The position numbers were made by a program, and so were the translations under genes. DNA of 64,000 bases from JANQOH01 sp965200095. Its GTDB lineage: Bacteria; Pseudomonadota; Alphaproteobacteria; UBA7887. The stretch lies in NCBI GenBank assembly GCA_965200095.1, contig OZ241350.1, positions 2,790,001-2,854,000 of the forward strand, in the 5' to 3' direction. This document shows, piece after piece, positions 8,948-16,473 of the stretch (positions are counted from its first letter, which is position 1; the number at the start of each line of letters is the position of its first letter). The notes under the pieces were generated by a model, which saw only the letters and a program-made list of their open reading frames with translations, was not told the origin of the DNA and ran no database searches.

Positions 8948-9325
8948 ATGGCCATCGAGAACCGCTTGCGCCGTCTCAAGGTCCCGAAAACCGCGCGCCG
9001 CGGCGAGATCGTCACCGTCAAGACCCTCGCCGAGCACGAAATGGAGCCGGGCGTCCGCTTCGATCCGGAGAGTCTCGTCGTCTACCCGCGTTTCATCCTC
9101 AACAAGGTCGAATGCCGGGTGAACGGCCGCCTCGTGTTCTGGGCCGACTGGTATTCGGGCGTGTCCGCCAACCCCTATATGGCGTTCAGGATCAAGGCGG
9201 AGGAGTCGGGCGTGATCGAGGTGACGTGGACCGACGACTACAATTCGACGACGGCGGCGCGCGCCGAGATCGAGGTGGTGGACGGCGCGCCGCAGGCCGG
9301 CGGGGCGGCGACGGGCGCAGGCTGA
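8948..9325 (+). CDS. soxZ: Sulfur-oxidation protein SoxZ
   Basis: The 125-residue product matches SoxZ, the immunoglobulin-like partner that forms the SoxYZ carrier. Family segments include ..RRGEIVTVKTLAEHEMEPG.. at residues 18-36 and ..EESGVIEVTWTDDYN.. near residue 85. It has no signal peptide, as expected, because SoxZ is co-exported with SoxY. The C-terminal tail beyond residue ~110 is low-complexity. It sits between soxY and soxA in one operon. Confidence 0.93.
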   Translation: MAIENRLRRLKVPKTARRGEIVTVKTLAEHEMEPGVRFDPESLVVYPRFILNKVECRVNGRLVFWADWYSGVSANPYMAFRIKAEESGVIEVTWTDDYNSTTAARAEIEVVDGAPQAGGAATGAG

Positions 9326-9345
9326 CCGGGCCGACTCGGGGGCGC

Positions 9346-10140
9346 ATGGAGGCCGGGGCGCGCGCGGCCGCGTTCGTCGCGGCTCTGGGGGCGGCCGCGG
9401 CGTTCGCCGATCCGCCCCCGGAAGCGCCGCGGCGCGCCGACGGGCGGGTTTCGGGATACTGGTTCTCGGCGCCGGAAACGCGCGCCATCCAGGACGACGA
9501 ATTTTCCAACCCCGGCCTGCTCTATGTCGACCGCGGCGCCGTCCGCTGGGCGGAGCCCGCGCCCGCCTCCGGGACATCGTGCGCGGACTGTCACGGCGAT
9601 GCGGCAGAGTCCATGCGCGGCGTCGGCGCGTCCTACCCCAAAGTCGACCCGGAAACCGGCGCGCTGGTCAATCTCGGTCAGCGCATCGACCTGTGCCGCA
9701 GCCGGCGCATGGGAGCGCCGGCTCTGGGGCCGGACAGCGCCGCGCGGCTCGACCTCGAGGTCTATGTCATGGCGCAATCGGCGGGGCTGGCGATGAACGT
9801 CGCCATCGACGGCCCCGCGGCGCCGTTTTTCGAGCGCGGCAAGACGCTCTACCGCCGGCGGGTCGGACAGATGGACCTCGCCTGCGCCATGTGTCACGAC
9901 GACCGGGCGGGGCGCTATTTGCGCGCCGAACATATCAGCCAGGGGCATATATCGGGTTTCCCCACCTACATGTTGCGGTGGGGGACGCTGGCGGGCGCGC
10001 ACCGCCGGTTCCAGTTCTGCAACGAACAGGCGCGCGCCGAACCGCTGCCCCTCGACCATGCGGACTACAACGCGCTGCAACTCTATGTGGCGCGGCGCGG
10101 CGCCGGCCTGCCGATCGAAACCCCGGCCGTGCGTCGCTGA
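9346..10140 (+). CDS. soxA: Diheme cytochrome SoxA
   Basis: The 264-residue product has a signal peptide ending near residue 21. It carries two haem-binding motifs, CADCH at 79-83 and CAMCH at 180-184. A further cysteine at residue 225 (FQFCNEQARAEP) is the conserved axial ligand that is cysteine-persulfide modified in studied SoxA proteins. SoxAX catalyses the first step of thiosulfate oxidation on SoxYZ. The usual next gene soxB, which hydrolyses off sulfate, is not present downstream or anywhere in this window. Confidence 0.92.
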   Translation: MEAGARAAAFVAALGAAAAFADPPPEAPRRADGRVSGYWFSAPETRAIQDDEFSNPGLLYVDRGAVRWAEPAPASGTSCADCHGDAAESMRGVGASYPKVDPETGALVNLGQRIDLCRSRRMGAPALGPDSAARLDLEVYVMAQSAGLAMNVAIDGPAAPFFERGKTLYRRRVGQMDLACAMCHDDRAGRYLRAEHISQGHISGFPTYMLRWGTLAGAHRRFQFCNEQARAEPLPLDHADYNALQLYVARRGAGLPIETPAVRR

Positions 10141-10233
10141 GCGCGTTTGCCCGCGCGCGGCGCGCGGCGTAGTGTGCCGCTCCGCTCGCCGGCCGACCTC
10201 CGGCCCGCGCCGGCGCCAGGGGAAGAGAAAGAA

Positions 10234-12540
10234 ATGGCCGACCGAGCGACTCCCGCGCCGAAGGACTACGCCTACGGCCGTTTGCTGGTCCGCAACCGCT
10301 GGTCGGTCATCGTCGCGGTCCTGGCGGCGGTGTTCGCCTGCGCGGCGGGGATGCGCCATCTCACCGACAACCCCGACAGCCGCGTTTTCTTCAGCGAGGA
10401 CAACCCGCAGCTCAAGACCCTCGAACGCTTCGAGAATACCTACGCCAGGAACGAGAACCTGATGTATGTCCTCGCGCCGGGGGACGGCGACGCGTTCTCG
10501 CGCCGCTCCATGGAGGCCATCGACTGGCTGACCGTGGAGAGCTGGCAGACCCCCTATTCGCAGCGAGTCGATTCGATAACCAACTTCCAGTGGTCGCGCG
10601 CCGACGGCGACGACCTCATCGTCTCCGACATGTATCCCGGCGCCGACGCCTCGGACGCCGATCTCGAGACCGCCCGCGCGGTGGTTCTGACCCGTCCGAC
10701 GCTGGTCAACCGGCTGGTCGACGAAGAGGGGTCCGTGACCGCGGTCGTCGTCACGCTGGTGCTGCCCGGCGCCGAGCTCGACGAAGTGACGGACATCGTC
10801 GCCTTCGCCCGCGAGCGGGCGGCGGAGTTCCGCGAGAGATACCCGGACATCGACCTGTATCTGACCGGGACGACGATGTTCAACATCGCCTTTTCCGAAG
10901 TCCCGCGGCAGGACATGGCGACGCTGTTCCCCGCGATGGTGCTGTTGATCCTGCTGATCATAGGCTTCTCGGTGCGCTCGGCGTGGTGGACCCTGCTGGT
11001 GCTCGTTTCGGTGGTCTTCGCGGTGCTCGTCACCCTCGGCATAGTCGGTTGGCTGGGCGTGGTCTTGAATGCGGGGACGGCGGGGTCGCCGCTTATCATC
11101 CTCACCCTGGCGATCGCGCACAGCGTCCACATCATGGTGACGTGCGAACAGCAATTGCGCGCGGGCGCGAACCGGCACGACGCCATTGTCGAGTCGCTGC
11201 GCGTCAACATGGCGCCGGTGTTCATCACCAGCGCGACCACGGCGATCGGCTTTCTCAGCATGAATTTTTCCGATGCGCCGCCGTTCCGTCTGCTCGGCAA
11301 CATCGTCGCCGGCGGGGTCATGGTCGCCTTCGTGCTGTCGGTGACTCTGGTTCCGGCGGCGATGGCCGTCCTGCCCGCGCGTCCCCGGCAGGGCGCGCGG
11401 CTGTCGGTGCGCGCCATGGCGGGGTTCGCCGAATTCGTCGTCGCCCGCCGCAACGTCCTGATCTGGGTGTCGGGACTCGGCATCCTCGCGCTGGCGGCAG
11501 GCATTTCGCGGATCACGCTCGACGACGACTTCATCGAGTATTTCGACCGCAGTTTCCCCATCCGCGTCGCGTCGGACTTCACGCAGGAGAACCTGACCGG
11601 GCTGAACGTGCTGGAATACTCGGTTCCCGCCGGGCGCGAGGGCGGCGTCGCCGACCCGGTCTATCTCGCCGACCTCGACCGTTTCGCCGAATGGTTCCGG
11701 GAACAGCCGGGGGTGCGCCACGTTTATGTCCTGACGGACATAATGAAGCGGCTGAACGAGAACCTGCACGGCGACGACCCGGCGTTCTACAGGGTTCCGG
11801 AAAGCGCCGAACTCGCCGCGCAATACCTCCTGCTCTACGGCCTGTCGCTGCCGCTGGGGCTGGATCTCAACAATTCCATCGACGTGGGCAAGTCGGCGAC
11901 CCGGCTTTCGGCGACGGTGGTCGATATGTCGTCGGCGGAAATGCGCGACCTCAACGCGCGCGCCGAAGCCTGGCTGGCGGAGAACGCGCCGGCGCTGCGC
12001 GCGGAAGGCACCGGGCTGTCGCTGATGTTCTCCTACATATCGGAGCGCAACATCGAGTCGATGCTGGGCGCCTCGGTCCTCGCGCTCGTGCTCATTTCTC
12101 TGGTGCTCGTCGCGGCGCTGCGCAGCGTCAGGGTCGGCCTCGTGAGCCTCGTGCCCAACCTGTTCCCGGCGGCGATGGCGTTCGGTCTCTGGGGCTACGC
12201 GGTCGGCGAGGTAGGTCTGGCGATCGCCGTGGTCGCGGCGATGACGCTGGGCATCGTGGTCGACGACACGGTGCATTTCCTGAGCAAATATCTGCGCGCG
12301 CGGCGCGAGCACGGCATGGACCCGGAAGCCGCCACGCGATACGCCTTCCGCACCGTCGGCATGGCGCTCTGGGTGACCTCGACCTGCCTGGTCGCCGGCT
12401 TTCTGGTCATGGCGCTTTCGGGCTTCAAGGTGAATGCCGACATGGCGTTCCTGAGCGCCGTGACGATCGCGTTCGCGCTCGTCGCGGACTTCCTCTTCCT
12501 GCCCTCGTTGTTGATGAAACTGGAGTCGCGAAAGACATGA
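10234..12540 (+). CDS. MMPL/RND-superfamily exporter
   Basis: The 768-residue product has the RND duplicated plan. A first transmembrane helix near residues 24-42 is followed by a large periplasmic loop (..FFSEDNPQLKTLERFE..) and a membrane block. The pattern then repeats from about residue 405 (..DDDFIEYFDRSFP..). The segment ..GIVVDDTVHFLSKYL.. near residue 672 is typical of the MMPL/hopanoid-type exporters. A GGAAGAGAAAG ribosome site precedes the ATG at 10234. Its stop overlaps the next gene, a LolA-like protein, as ATGA. This exporter/LolA-like pairing is common and suggests lipid or lipophilic substrate movement to the outer membrane; the substrate is unknown. Confidence 0.85.
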   Translation: MADRATPAPKDYAYGRLLVRNRWSVIVAVLAAVFACAAGMRHLTDNPDSRVFFSEDNPQLKTLERFENTYARNENLMYVLAPGDGDAFSRRSMEAIDWLTVESWQTPYSQRVDSITNFQWSRADGDDLIVSDMYPGADASDADLETARAVVLTRPTLVNRLVDEEGSVTAVVVTLVLPGAELDEVTDIVAFARERAAEFRERYPDIDLYLTGTTMFNIAFSEVPRQDMATLFPAMVLLILLIIGFSVRSAWWTLLVLVSVVFAVLVTLGIVGWLGVVLNAGTAGSPLIILTLAIAHSVHIMVTCEQQLRAGANRHDAIVESLRVNMAPVFITSATTAIGFLSMNFSDAPPFRLLGNIVAGGVMVAFVLSVTLVPAAMAVLPARPRQGARLSVRAMAGFAEFVVARRNVLIWVSGLGILALAAGISRITLDDDFIEYFDRSFPIRVASDFTQENLTGLNVLEYSVPAGREGGVADPVYLADLDRFAEWFREQPGVRHVYVLTDIMKRLNENLHGDDPAFYRVPESAELAAQYLLLYGLSLPLGLDLNNSIDVGKSATRLSATVVDMSSAEMRDLNARAEAWLAENAPALRAEGTGLSLMFSYISERNIESMLGASVLALVLISLVLVAALRSVRVGLVSLVPNLFPAAMAFGLWGYAVGEVGLAIAVVAAMTLGIVVDDTVHFLSKYLRARREHGMDPEAATRYAFRTVGMALWVTSTCLVAGFLVMALSGFKVNADMAFLSAVTIAFALVADFLFLPSLLMKLESRKT

Positions 12541-13334
12541 GAATCCTCGCTCCGGCGATCGCCGTCGTTCTGGCGTGTCTCGCGCCGCCGCCCGCGGCGG
12601 CGGAAACGCCCGAGGAAAAGGGCCTGCGCATCGCCGGGGAGGCGGTGCAGCGCGACGAGGGGTTCGGCGATTCCGAAGTCGCCATGACCATGGTGCTGCG
12701 CAACCGCCAGGGCGACGAAAGCGTGCGCTATTTCCGCACCCGCATCCTCGAACTGACCGACGACGGCGACAAGAGCCTGTCGGTTTTCGAGAGGCCGGCG
12801 GATGTCCGCGGCACGGCGCTGCTCACCCACGCTCACAAGACCGGCGACGACGACCAGTGGCTCTACCTGCCGGCGCTCAAGAGGGTCAAGCGCATCAGTT
12901 CGTCGAACAAGTCCGGTTCTTTCGTCGGCAGCGAGTTCTCCTATGAGGACCTGTCGAGTCAGGAGGTGGAGAAATACACCTACCGGTGGCTGCGCGACGA
13001 ACCCTGCCCCGGCGCGCCGGAGCTCGTCTGCCGGGTGGTCGAGCGCTTCCCCGTGGACGAAGGTTCCGGCTACACGCGACAGGTGTCGTGGATGGACCGG
13101 GACGAATATCGGCCCTGGAAGATCGAGTTCCATGACCGCAGGGACGCGCATCTGAAGACGCTCGTCTTCGCCGACTACCGTCAATATCTCGACCGGCACT
13201 GGCGCGCGCACGAATTGTCGATGGTCAACCATCAGACCGGGAAGTCGACCGACCTGACGTTCGACGAGTTCGTGTTCGGGCAAGGTCTCGGCGACCGCGA
13301 TTTCGACCGCCGCGCGCTCAGCCGCGCGCGCTGA
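12537..13334 (+). CDS. Periplasmic LolA-like outer-membrane lipoprotein-sorting protein
   Basis: The 265-residue product has a Sec signal (APAIAVVLACLAPPPAAA). The body includes ..RYFRTRILELTDDGDKSL.., ..DDQWLYLPALKRVKRIS.. and ..GSEFSYEDL.., hallmarks of the LolA-like family (COG2834-type) found next to MMPL exporters. The fold is a half-open beta-barrel that binds acyl chains. It probably accepts or delivers the lipid handled by the upstream exporter, with which it is translationally coupled. It is distinct from true LolA, which works with LolCDE. Confidence 0.82.
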   Translation: MRILAPAIAVVLACLAPPPAAAETPEEKGLRIAGEAVQRDEGFGDSEVAMTMVLRNRQGDESVRYFRTRILELTDDGDKSLSVFERPADVRGTALLTHAHKTGDDDQWLYLPALKRVKRISSSNKSGSFVGSEFSYEDLSSQEVEKYTYRWLRDEPCPGAPELVCRVVERFPVDEGSGYTRQVSWMDRDEYRPWKIEFHDRRDAHLKTLVFADYRQYLDRHWRAHELSMVNHQTGKSTDLTFDEFVFGQGLGDRDFDRRALSRAR

Positions 13335-13345
13335 CGGGGGCCGCG

Positions 13346-14176
13346 CTACAGGCGCGCGAGGTTCGTGACCAGGTTGTAGACGAACCAGCCGTCGCCGGTG
13401 ATGAATTTCTGCGGCTTCGCGCTCGCCGCCTCGCGCTGGACGCCGATCCCGTCGCTGTAGGGTTCGAAGGCGACGATACGGTCGTAGCGGATGCGGAAGC
13501 CCGTCTTCGGCCCCGAGAAATACAGGTGCTTCGTCGTGGCGCCGAGCAATCCGGCATCGACGCTGACGGTCTCCGTCGTCTGTATGCGCTCGCCCCTGAA
13601 CCCGCCGGTGCGGTAATACAAGCCGCGCGCGACACGGATACTCACGCCCCGGGACCCGCCCCGGTAGTGCGTCCGCGTCTTGTCCTCGAGATATTCGGTA
13701 TTCTCGAAGACCCACACCAGGCGTTCGGACTTCTGAAAGTTGAAGGGGAGGCGGCCGGCGACGTTCGCCCGCTCGGGGATCTCCCCGTTGAGGACATCGC
13801 GCAACGCCGCGCCTTCGGCCATCCGGGTCCAGGCGCCGTTGCCGTCCAGCTCCTCCGGGGACAGACGGAAGCGCTTCGCCAGCCCGGCGAGCGTCCGCTC
13901 CTCGTCCGCCGACAGGACGCCATCGGCGAAAGCGTGCTCCACGGCGCGCTCCCAGCCGGCGACGACGGCCTTGCGGAGCGCCGGCGCGTCGAGGCGGCCG
14001 TTTTTCGCGGCGGCGTCGATCTCCGTCCTGAGCTCTTCCGCCCCGGACGCGCGCCGGCCTGCGCCGGCGACCCGGTCGACGATTCCGGCAAACGCCCTGT
14101 CATGCGCCTCGCGACAGCCGCGATGGCTCGAACGCAGAAACCCCGCGGACTTCCCGCAATAGGCGCAGACTCCCAT
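13346..14176 (-). CDS. Uncharacterised zinc-finger protein with TerB-like helical middle
   Basis: I do not recognise a named family for this 276-residue product. Residues 4-21 contain a likely zinc site (CAYCGK ... HRGC). The segment around residues 65-115 (AVEHAFADGVLSADEERTLAGLAKRF) resembles the TerB/DjlA-like helical domain, with an acidic DGVLSADEE turn. The C-terminal half (~130-276) is beta-rich and contains TKHLYFSGPKTGFRIRYDRI, which looks PH-like. There is no signal peptide or membrane helix. It ends just after the convergent LolA-like gene and lies three bases from bolA on the same strand. Confidence 0.6.
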   Translation of the reverse strand: MGVCAYCGKSAGFLRSSHRGCREAHDRAFAGIVDRVAGAGRRASGAEELRTEIDAAAKNGRLDAPALRKAVVAGWERAVEHAFADGVLSADEERTLAGLAKRFRLSPEELDGNGAWTRMAEGAALRDVLNGEIPERANVAGRLPFNFQKSERLVWVFENTEYLEDKTRTHYRGGSRGVSIRVARGLYYRTGGFRGERIQTTETVSVDAGLLGATTKHLYFSGPKTGFRIRYDRIVAFEPYSDGIGVQREAASAKPQKFITGDGWFVYNLVTNLARL

Positions 14177-14179
14177 CGC

Positions 14180-14458
14180 TCACGCCCCGCCGGCCTCTTC
14201 CGGCGTTTGCGCGGTCAGCGACAGCGCGTGCAGGCCGGCGGCGAACTCGTCGGCGAGCAGCGCGTTGATGCGCCGCTGACGCTCGACGCGCGAAAGCCCT
14301 TCGAAGGCGCGCGCGACGACGGCGACGCGGAAGTGGCTTTCGCCGCCCTCGGGCGCGCCGGCATGGCCCGCGTGCAAGCGCGACTCGTCGACGATTTCCA
14401 GCCGTTCGGGGGCCAGGCCGGCGACCAGTTTCTCGCGTATCCGCGCGGCGACGCTCAT
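14180..14458 (-). CDS. bolA: BolA-family protein
   Basis: The 92-residue product contains ..HAGHAGAPEGGESHFRV.. and ..LHALSLTAQTPEE.., the BolA signature. BolA proteins work with monothiol glutaredoxins in iron-sulfur handling and affect envelope and stress physiology. The RVxRHR stretch seen in many BolA proteins reads RVERQRR here. The ATG at 14458 starts MSVAARIREKL, the usual family start; the frame is open upstream without similarity. Confidence 0.9.
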   Translation of the reverse strand: MSVAARIREKLVAGLAPERLEIVDESRLHAGHAGAPEGGESHFRVAVVARAFEGLSRVERQRRINALLADEFAAGLHALSLTAQTPEEAGGA

Positions 14459-14589
14459 AGGCCCTTCCTTGCCCGGCCCGGCGTGCTTGTCAACCGCGGG
14501 CGGACCGGCGCCATACCTTATGGGGAATACAATCTGGGAGAGAGTTATATGACAGTAAGTTTGGGAGAATCTTCGCAAGATTACATTTA

Positions 14590-15333
14590 GAGACCTCTGC
14601 ATAACCGTTTCTCTTGCAACGCGATTGCGTTCCTGCGCTTTTACGACGCCTGCGAATCCGCTATCGAATTAAAACAATGCGTGACGAATTGCGAAAACCC
14701 ACTTCCTCTCCCTCATTCCCGCGAAGGAGCGTGTGAGGAATCGAAAAGCCCTACTATTCTTCGTCATTCCCGCGAAAGCGGGAATCTGTTGCGGCGGTTC
14801 CGTAATAAAAACGGGCCGGTATTACGGGGTGGCCGCCTCCGGATTCCCGCTTTCGCGGGAATGACGAATTATTATTGGCGAATTGTTGTCTTTTGCGCCG
14901 CCGAATTCCTCGGCACGGTGGGAGACTGCAACCCTCCGATAATACTTCCTCATTCCCGCGAAAGCGGGAATCTGTTGCGGCGTTCCCGTAAGAAAAACCG
15001 GGCCGACATTGCGGACGACCGCCTCCGGATTCCCGCTTTCGCGGGAATGACGAAGTATTATTCGATGGGTATTGTCTTTTACAATGCCGTTACTTCGGAG
15101 AACCGGCTGTCATGATCGGAGACGCCCGATTTCTTCACACGCTCTTTCGCGGGAATGACGAGGTAGTGGGCGGGGTTATTTGATCCTTTCATACGTTACT
15201 TGACGGCAATGCCGCCGAGAGTCTGAGCCTGCCGATTTCTTCACATGCTCCTTCGCCGAACGAATCTGTCCGAACAGGCAAGCGTCGAGCCGTGACCGGA
15301 CCCCGAAAAATTCGGACCTTATGCAGATGTCTC
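14590..15333. mobile_element. Transposase-less element with 15-bp inverted ends and internal palindromes
   Basis: The 744-base block starts GAGACCTCTGCATAA and ends TTATGCAGATGTCTC, a near-perfect inverted terminal repeat. Inside are two ~105-base units, 14762-14866 and 14949-15052. Each is made of two hairpins (ATTCCCGCGAAAGCGGGAAT) in inverted orientation around a ~55-base spacer. Two related half-hairpin sequences (near 14722 and 15125) continue into GTGTGAAGAAATCG-like sequence. There is no plausible gene. The structure fits a MITE mobilised by an IS element elsewhere. The same ends and units recur at 44.1-46.4 kb. Confidence 0.7.
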
Positions 15334-15384
15334 ACTTACAAACTCATTGCCGCGATCATCGAGCGCCGTTAGGATTCGTTCGCC

Positions 15385-15987
15385 ATGATCTCGCAGGACG
15401 CGATCTTCACCGTCGGCCACTCGAATCATGCCCCGGATGTTTTCCTGGGGCTGTTGAGGCGACACGGAATTTCGGCGGTGGCCGATGTGCGCTCCGCGCC
15501 GTTCAGCCGGCGGTTTCCCCAATTCGACAAGCCGGCGCTCTCCCGGTCCCTGAAAGACGCGGAGATCGGCTACGTGTTTATGGGAAAGGCGCTGGGCGCG
15601 CGGCCCGACGACCCGTCATGCTATGCGGGCGGCCGCGTGAGTTACCGGCGGCTGGCGGCGCGACCGGCCTTTCTCGACGGCGTCGCGCGGCTGAAGAAAG
15701 GCGCGCGCGATCATCGTATCGCCCTGATGTGCGCCGAACGGGAGCCGCTGGACTGTCACCGGACGATCCTCGTGGCCCGTGCGCTCGATCTCGAGGGGAT
15801 AGCGGTCGCGCACATTCATGCCGACGGCCGGCTGGAGCCGCACGGGGAGGCGACCGATCGCCTGTTCGACCTCGTGGGCGTGCCGCGCGAGGACATGTTC
15901 CTCGGCCGGCGCGAACTGGCGGCGATGGCGTTTTCCCGGCAGGAAGCGCGTATCGCCCGCCGCAACCGCGAAAAGGTCGCCGCGTGA
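15385..15987 (+). CDS. DUF488 family protein (first of tandem pair)
   Basis: The 200-residue product has the DUF488 marks: an N-terminal IFTVGHSNH, then VADVRSAPFSRRFPQF near residue 32, and LMCAEREPLDCHR near residue 113. The Cys/His-containing CAE...DCHR motif is conserved and may bind a metal or act catalytically. The family function is unresolved, and some members neighbour DNA-repair or stress genes. A second, shorter DUF488 gene follows after one base. The element at 14590-15333 ends 51 bases upstream, so the element may have replaced part of the original promoter region. Confidence 0.85.
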   Translation: MISQDAIFTVGHSNHAPDVFLGLLRRHGISAVADVRSAPFSRRFPQFDKPALSRSLKDAEIGYVFMGKALGARPDDPSCYAGGRVSYRRLAARPAFLDGVARLKKGARDHRIALMCAEREPLDCHRTILVARALDLEGIAVAHIHADGRLEPHGEATDRLFDLVGVPREDMFLGRRELAAMAFSRQEARIARRNREKVAA

Positions 15988-15988
15988 C

Positions 15989-16462
15989 ATGACCGCGAAT
16001 CCGAATCGCCCGGCGGACGCCGGCCCGGTGTTCACCATCGGGTTCACCAGGAAGAGCGCGCAGCGCTTCTTCACCCTGCTGCGCGACAACGGCGTGAAGC
16101 GGGTGGTCGATGTGCGTCTCTCCAACGTCTCCCAGCTCGCGGGGTTTGCGAAACGCGCCGACCTGGAATGGTTTCTCGGCGAGATCGCCGGAATCGGCTA
16201 CGAGCACATGCCGGACCTCGCGCCGACGCGCGAGATGCTCGACGGCTACCGCAAGAAACACCGCGACTGGAGGCTTTACGAGAAGCAGTTCCTCGACCTC
16301 ATGCGCGAACGTCGTATCGAGGAGAAGGAAGGGTTGCAGGAATCGCTGGCCGGCGCCTGCCTGCTGTGCAGCGAAGACAAGCCGCACCATTGCCATCGCC
16401 GGCTGGTGGCGGAATATCTCGGCGAACACTGGGGCGGAATTAACGTCTCCCACCTCGGTTGA
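15989..16462 (+). CDS. DUF488 family protein (second of tandem pair)
   Basis: The 157-residue product shares the plan of its upstream neighbour: FTIGFTRKSAQRFF at the start, VVDVRLSNVSQLAGF near residue 40, and LLCSEDKPHHCHR near residue 128. The two are clearly different subfamilies, since sequence outside the motifs diverges. They are therefore ancient paralogues rather than a recent duplication. The start codon lies two bases past the upstream stop, so the two are almost certainly co-translated. Confidence 0.85.
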   Translation: MTANPNRPADAGPVFTIGFTRKSAQRFFTLLRDNGVKRVVDVRLSNVSQLAGFAKRADLEWFLGEIAGIGYEHMPDLAPTREMLDGYRKKHRDWRLYEKQFLDLMRERRIEEKEGLQESLAGACLLCSEDKPHHCHRRLVAEYLGEHWGGINVSHLG

Positions 16463-16473
16463 GCGCGGCGCTT

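Noticed and set aside
9238..12312. A 1024-codon minus-strand frame
   Set aside because: It is antisense to soxA and the MMPL exporter, rich in Arg, His and Gln, and has no recognisable domain.
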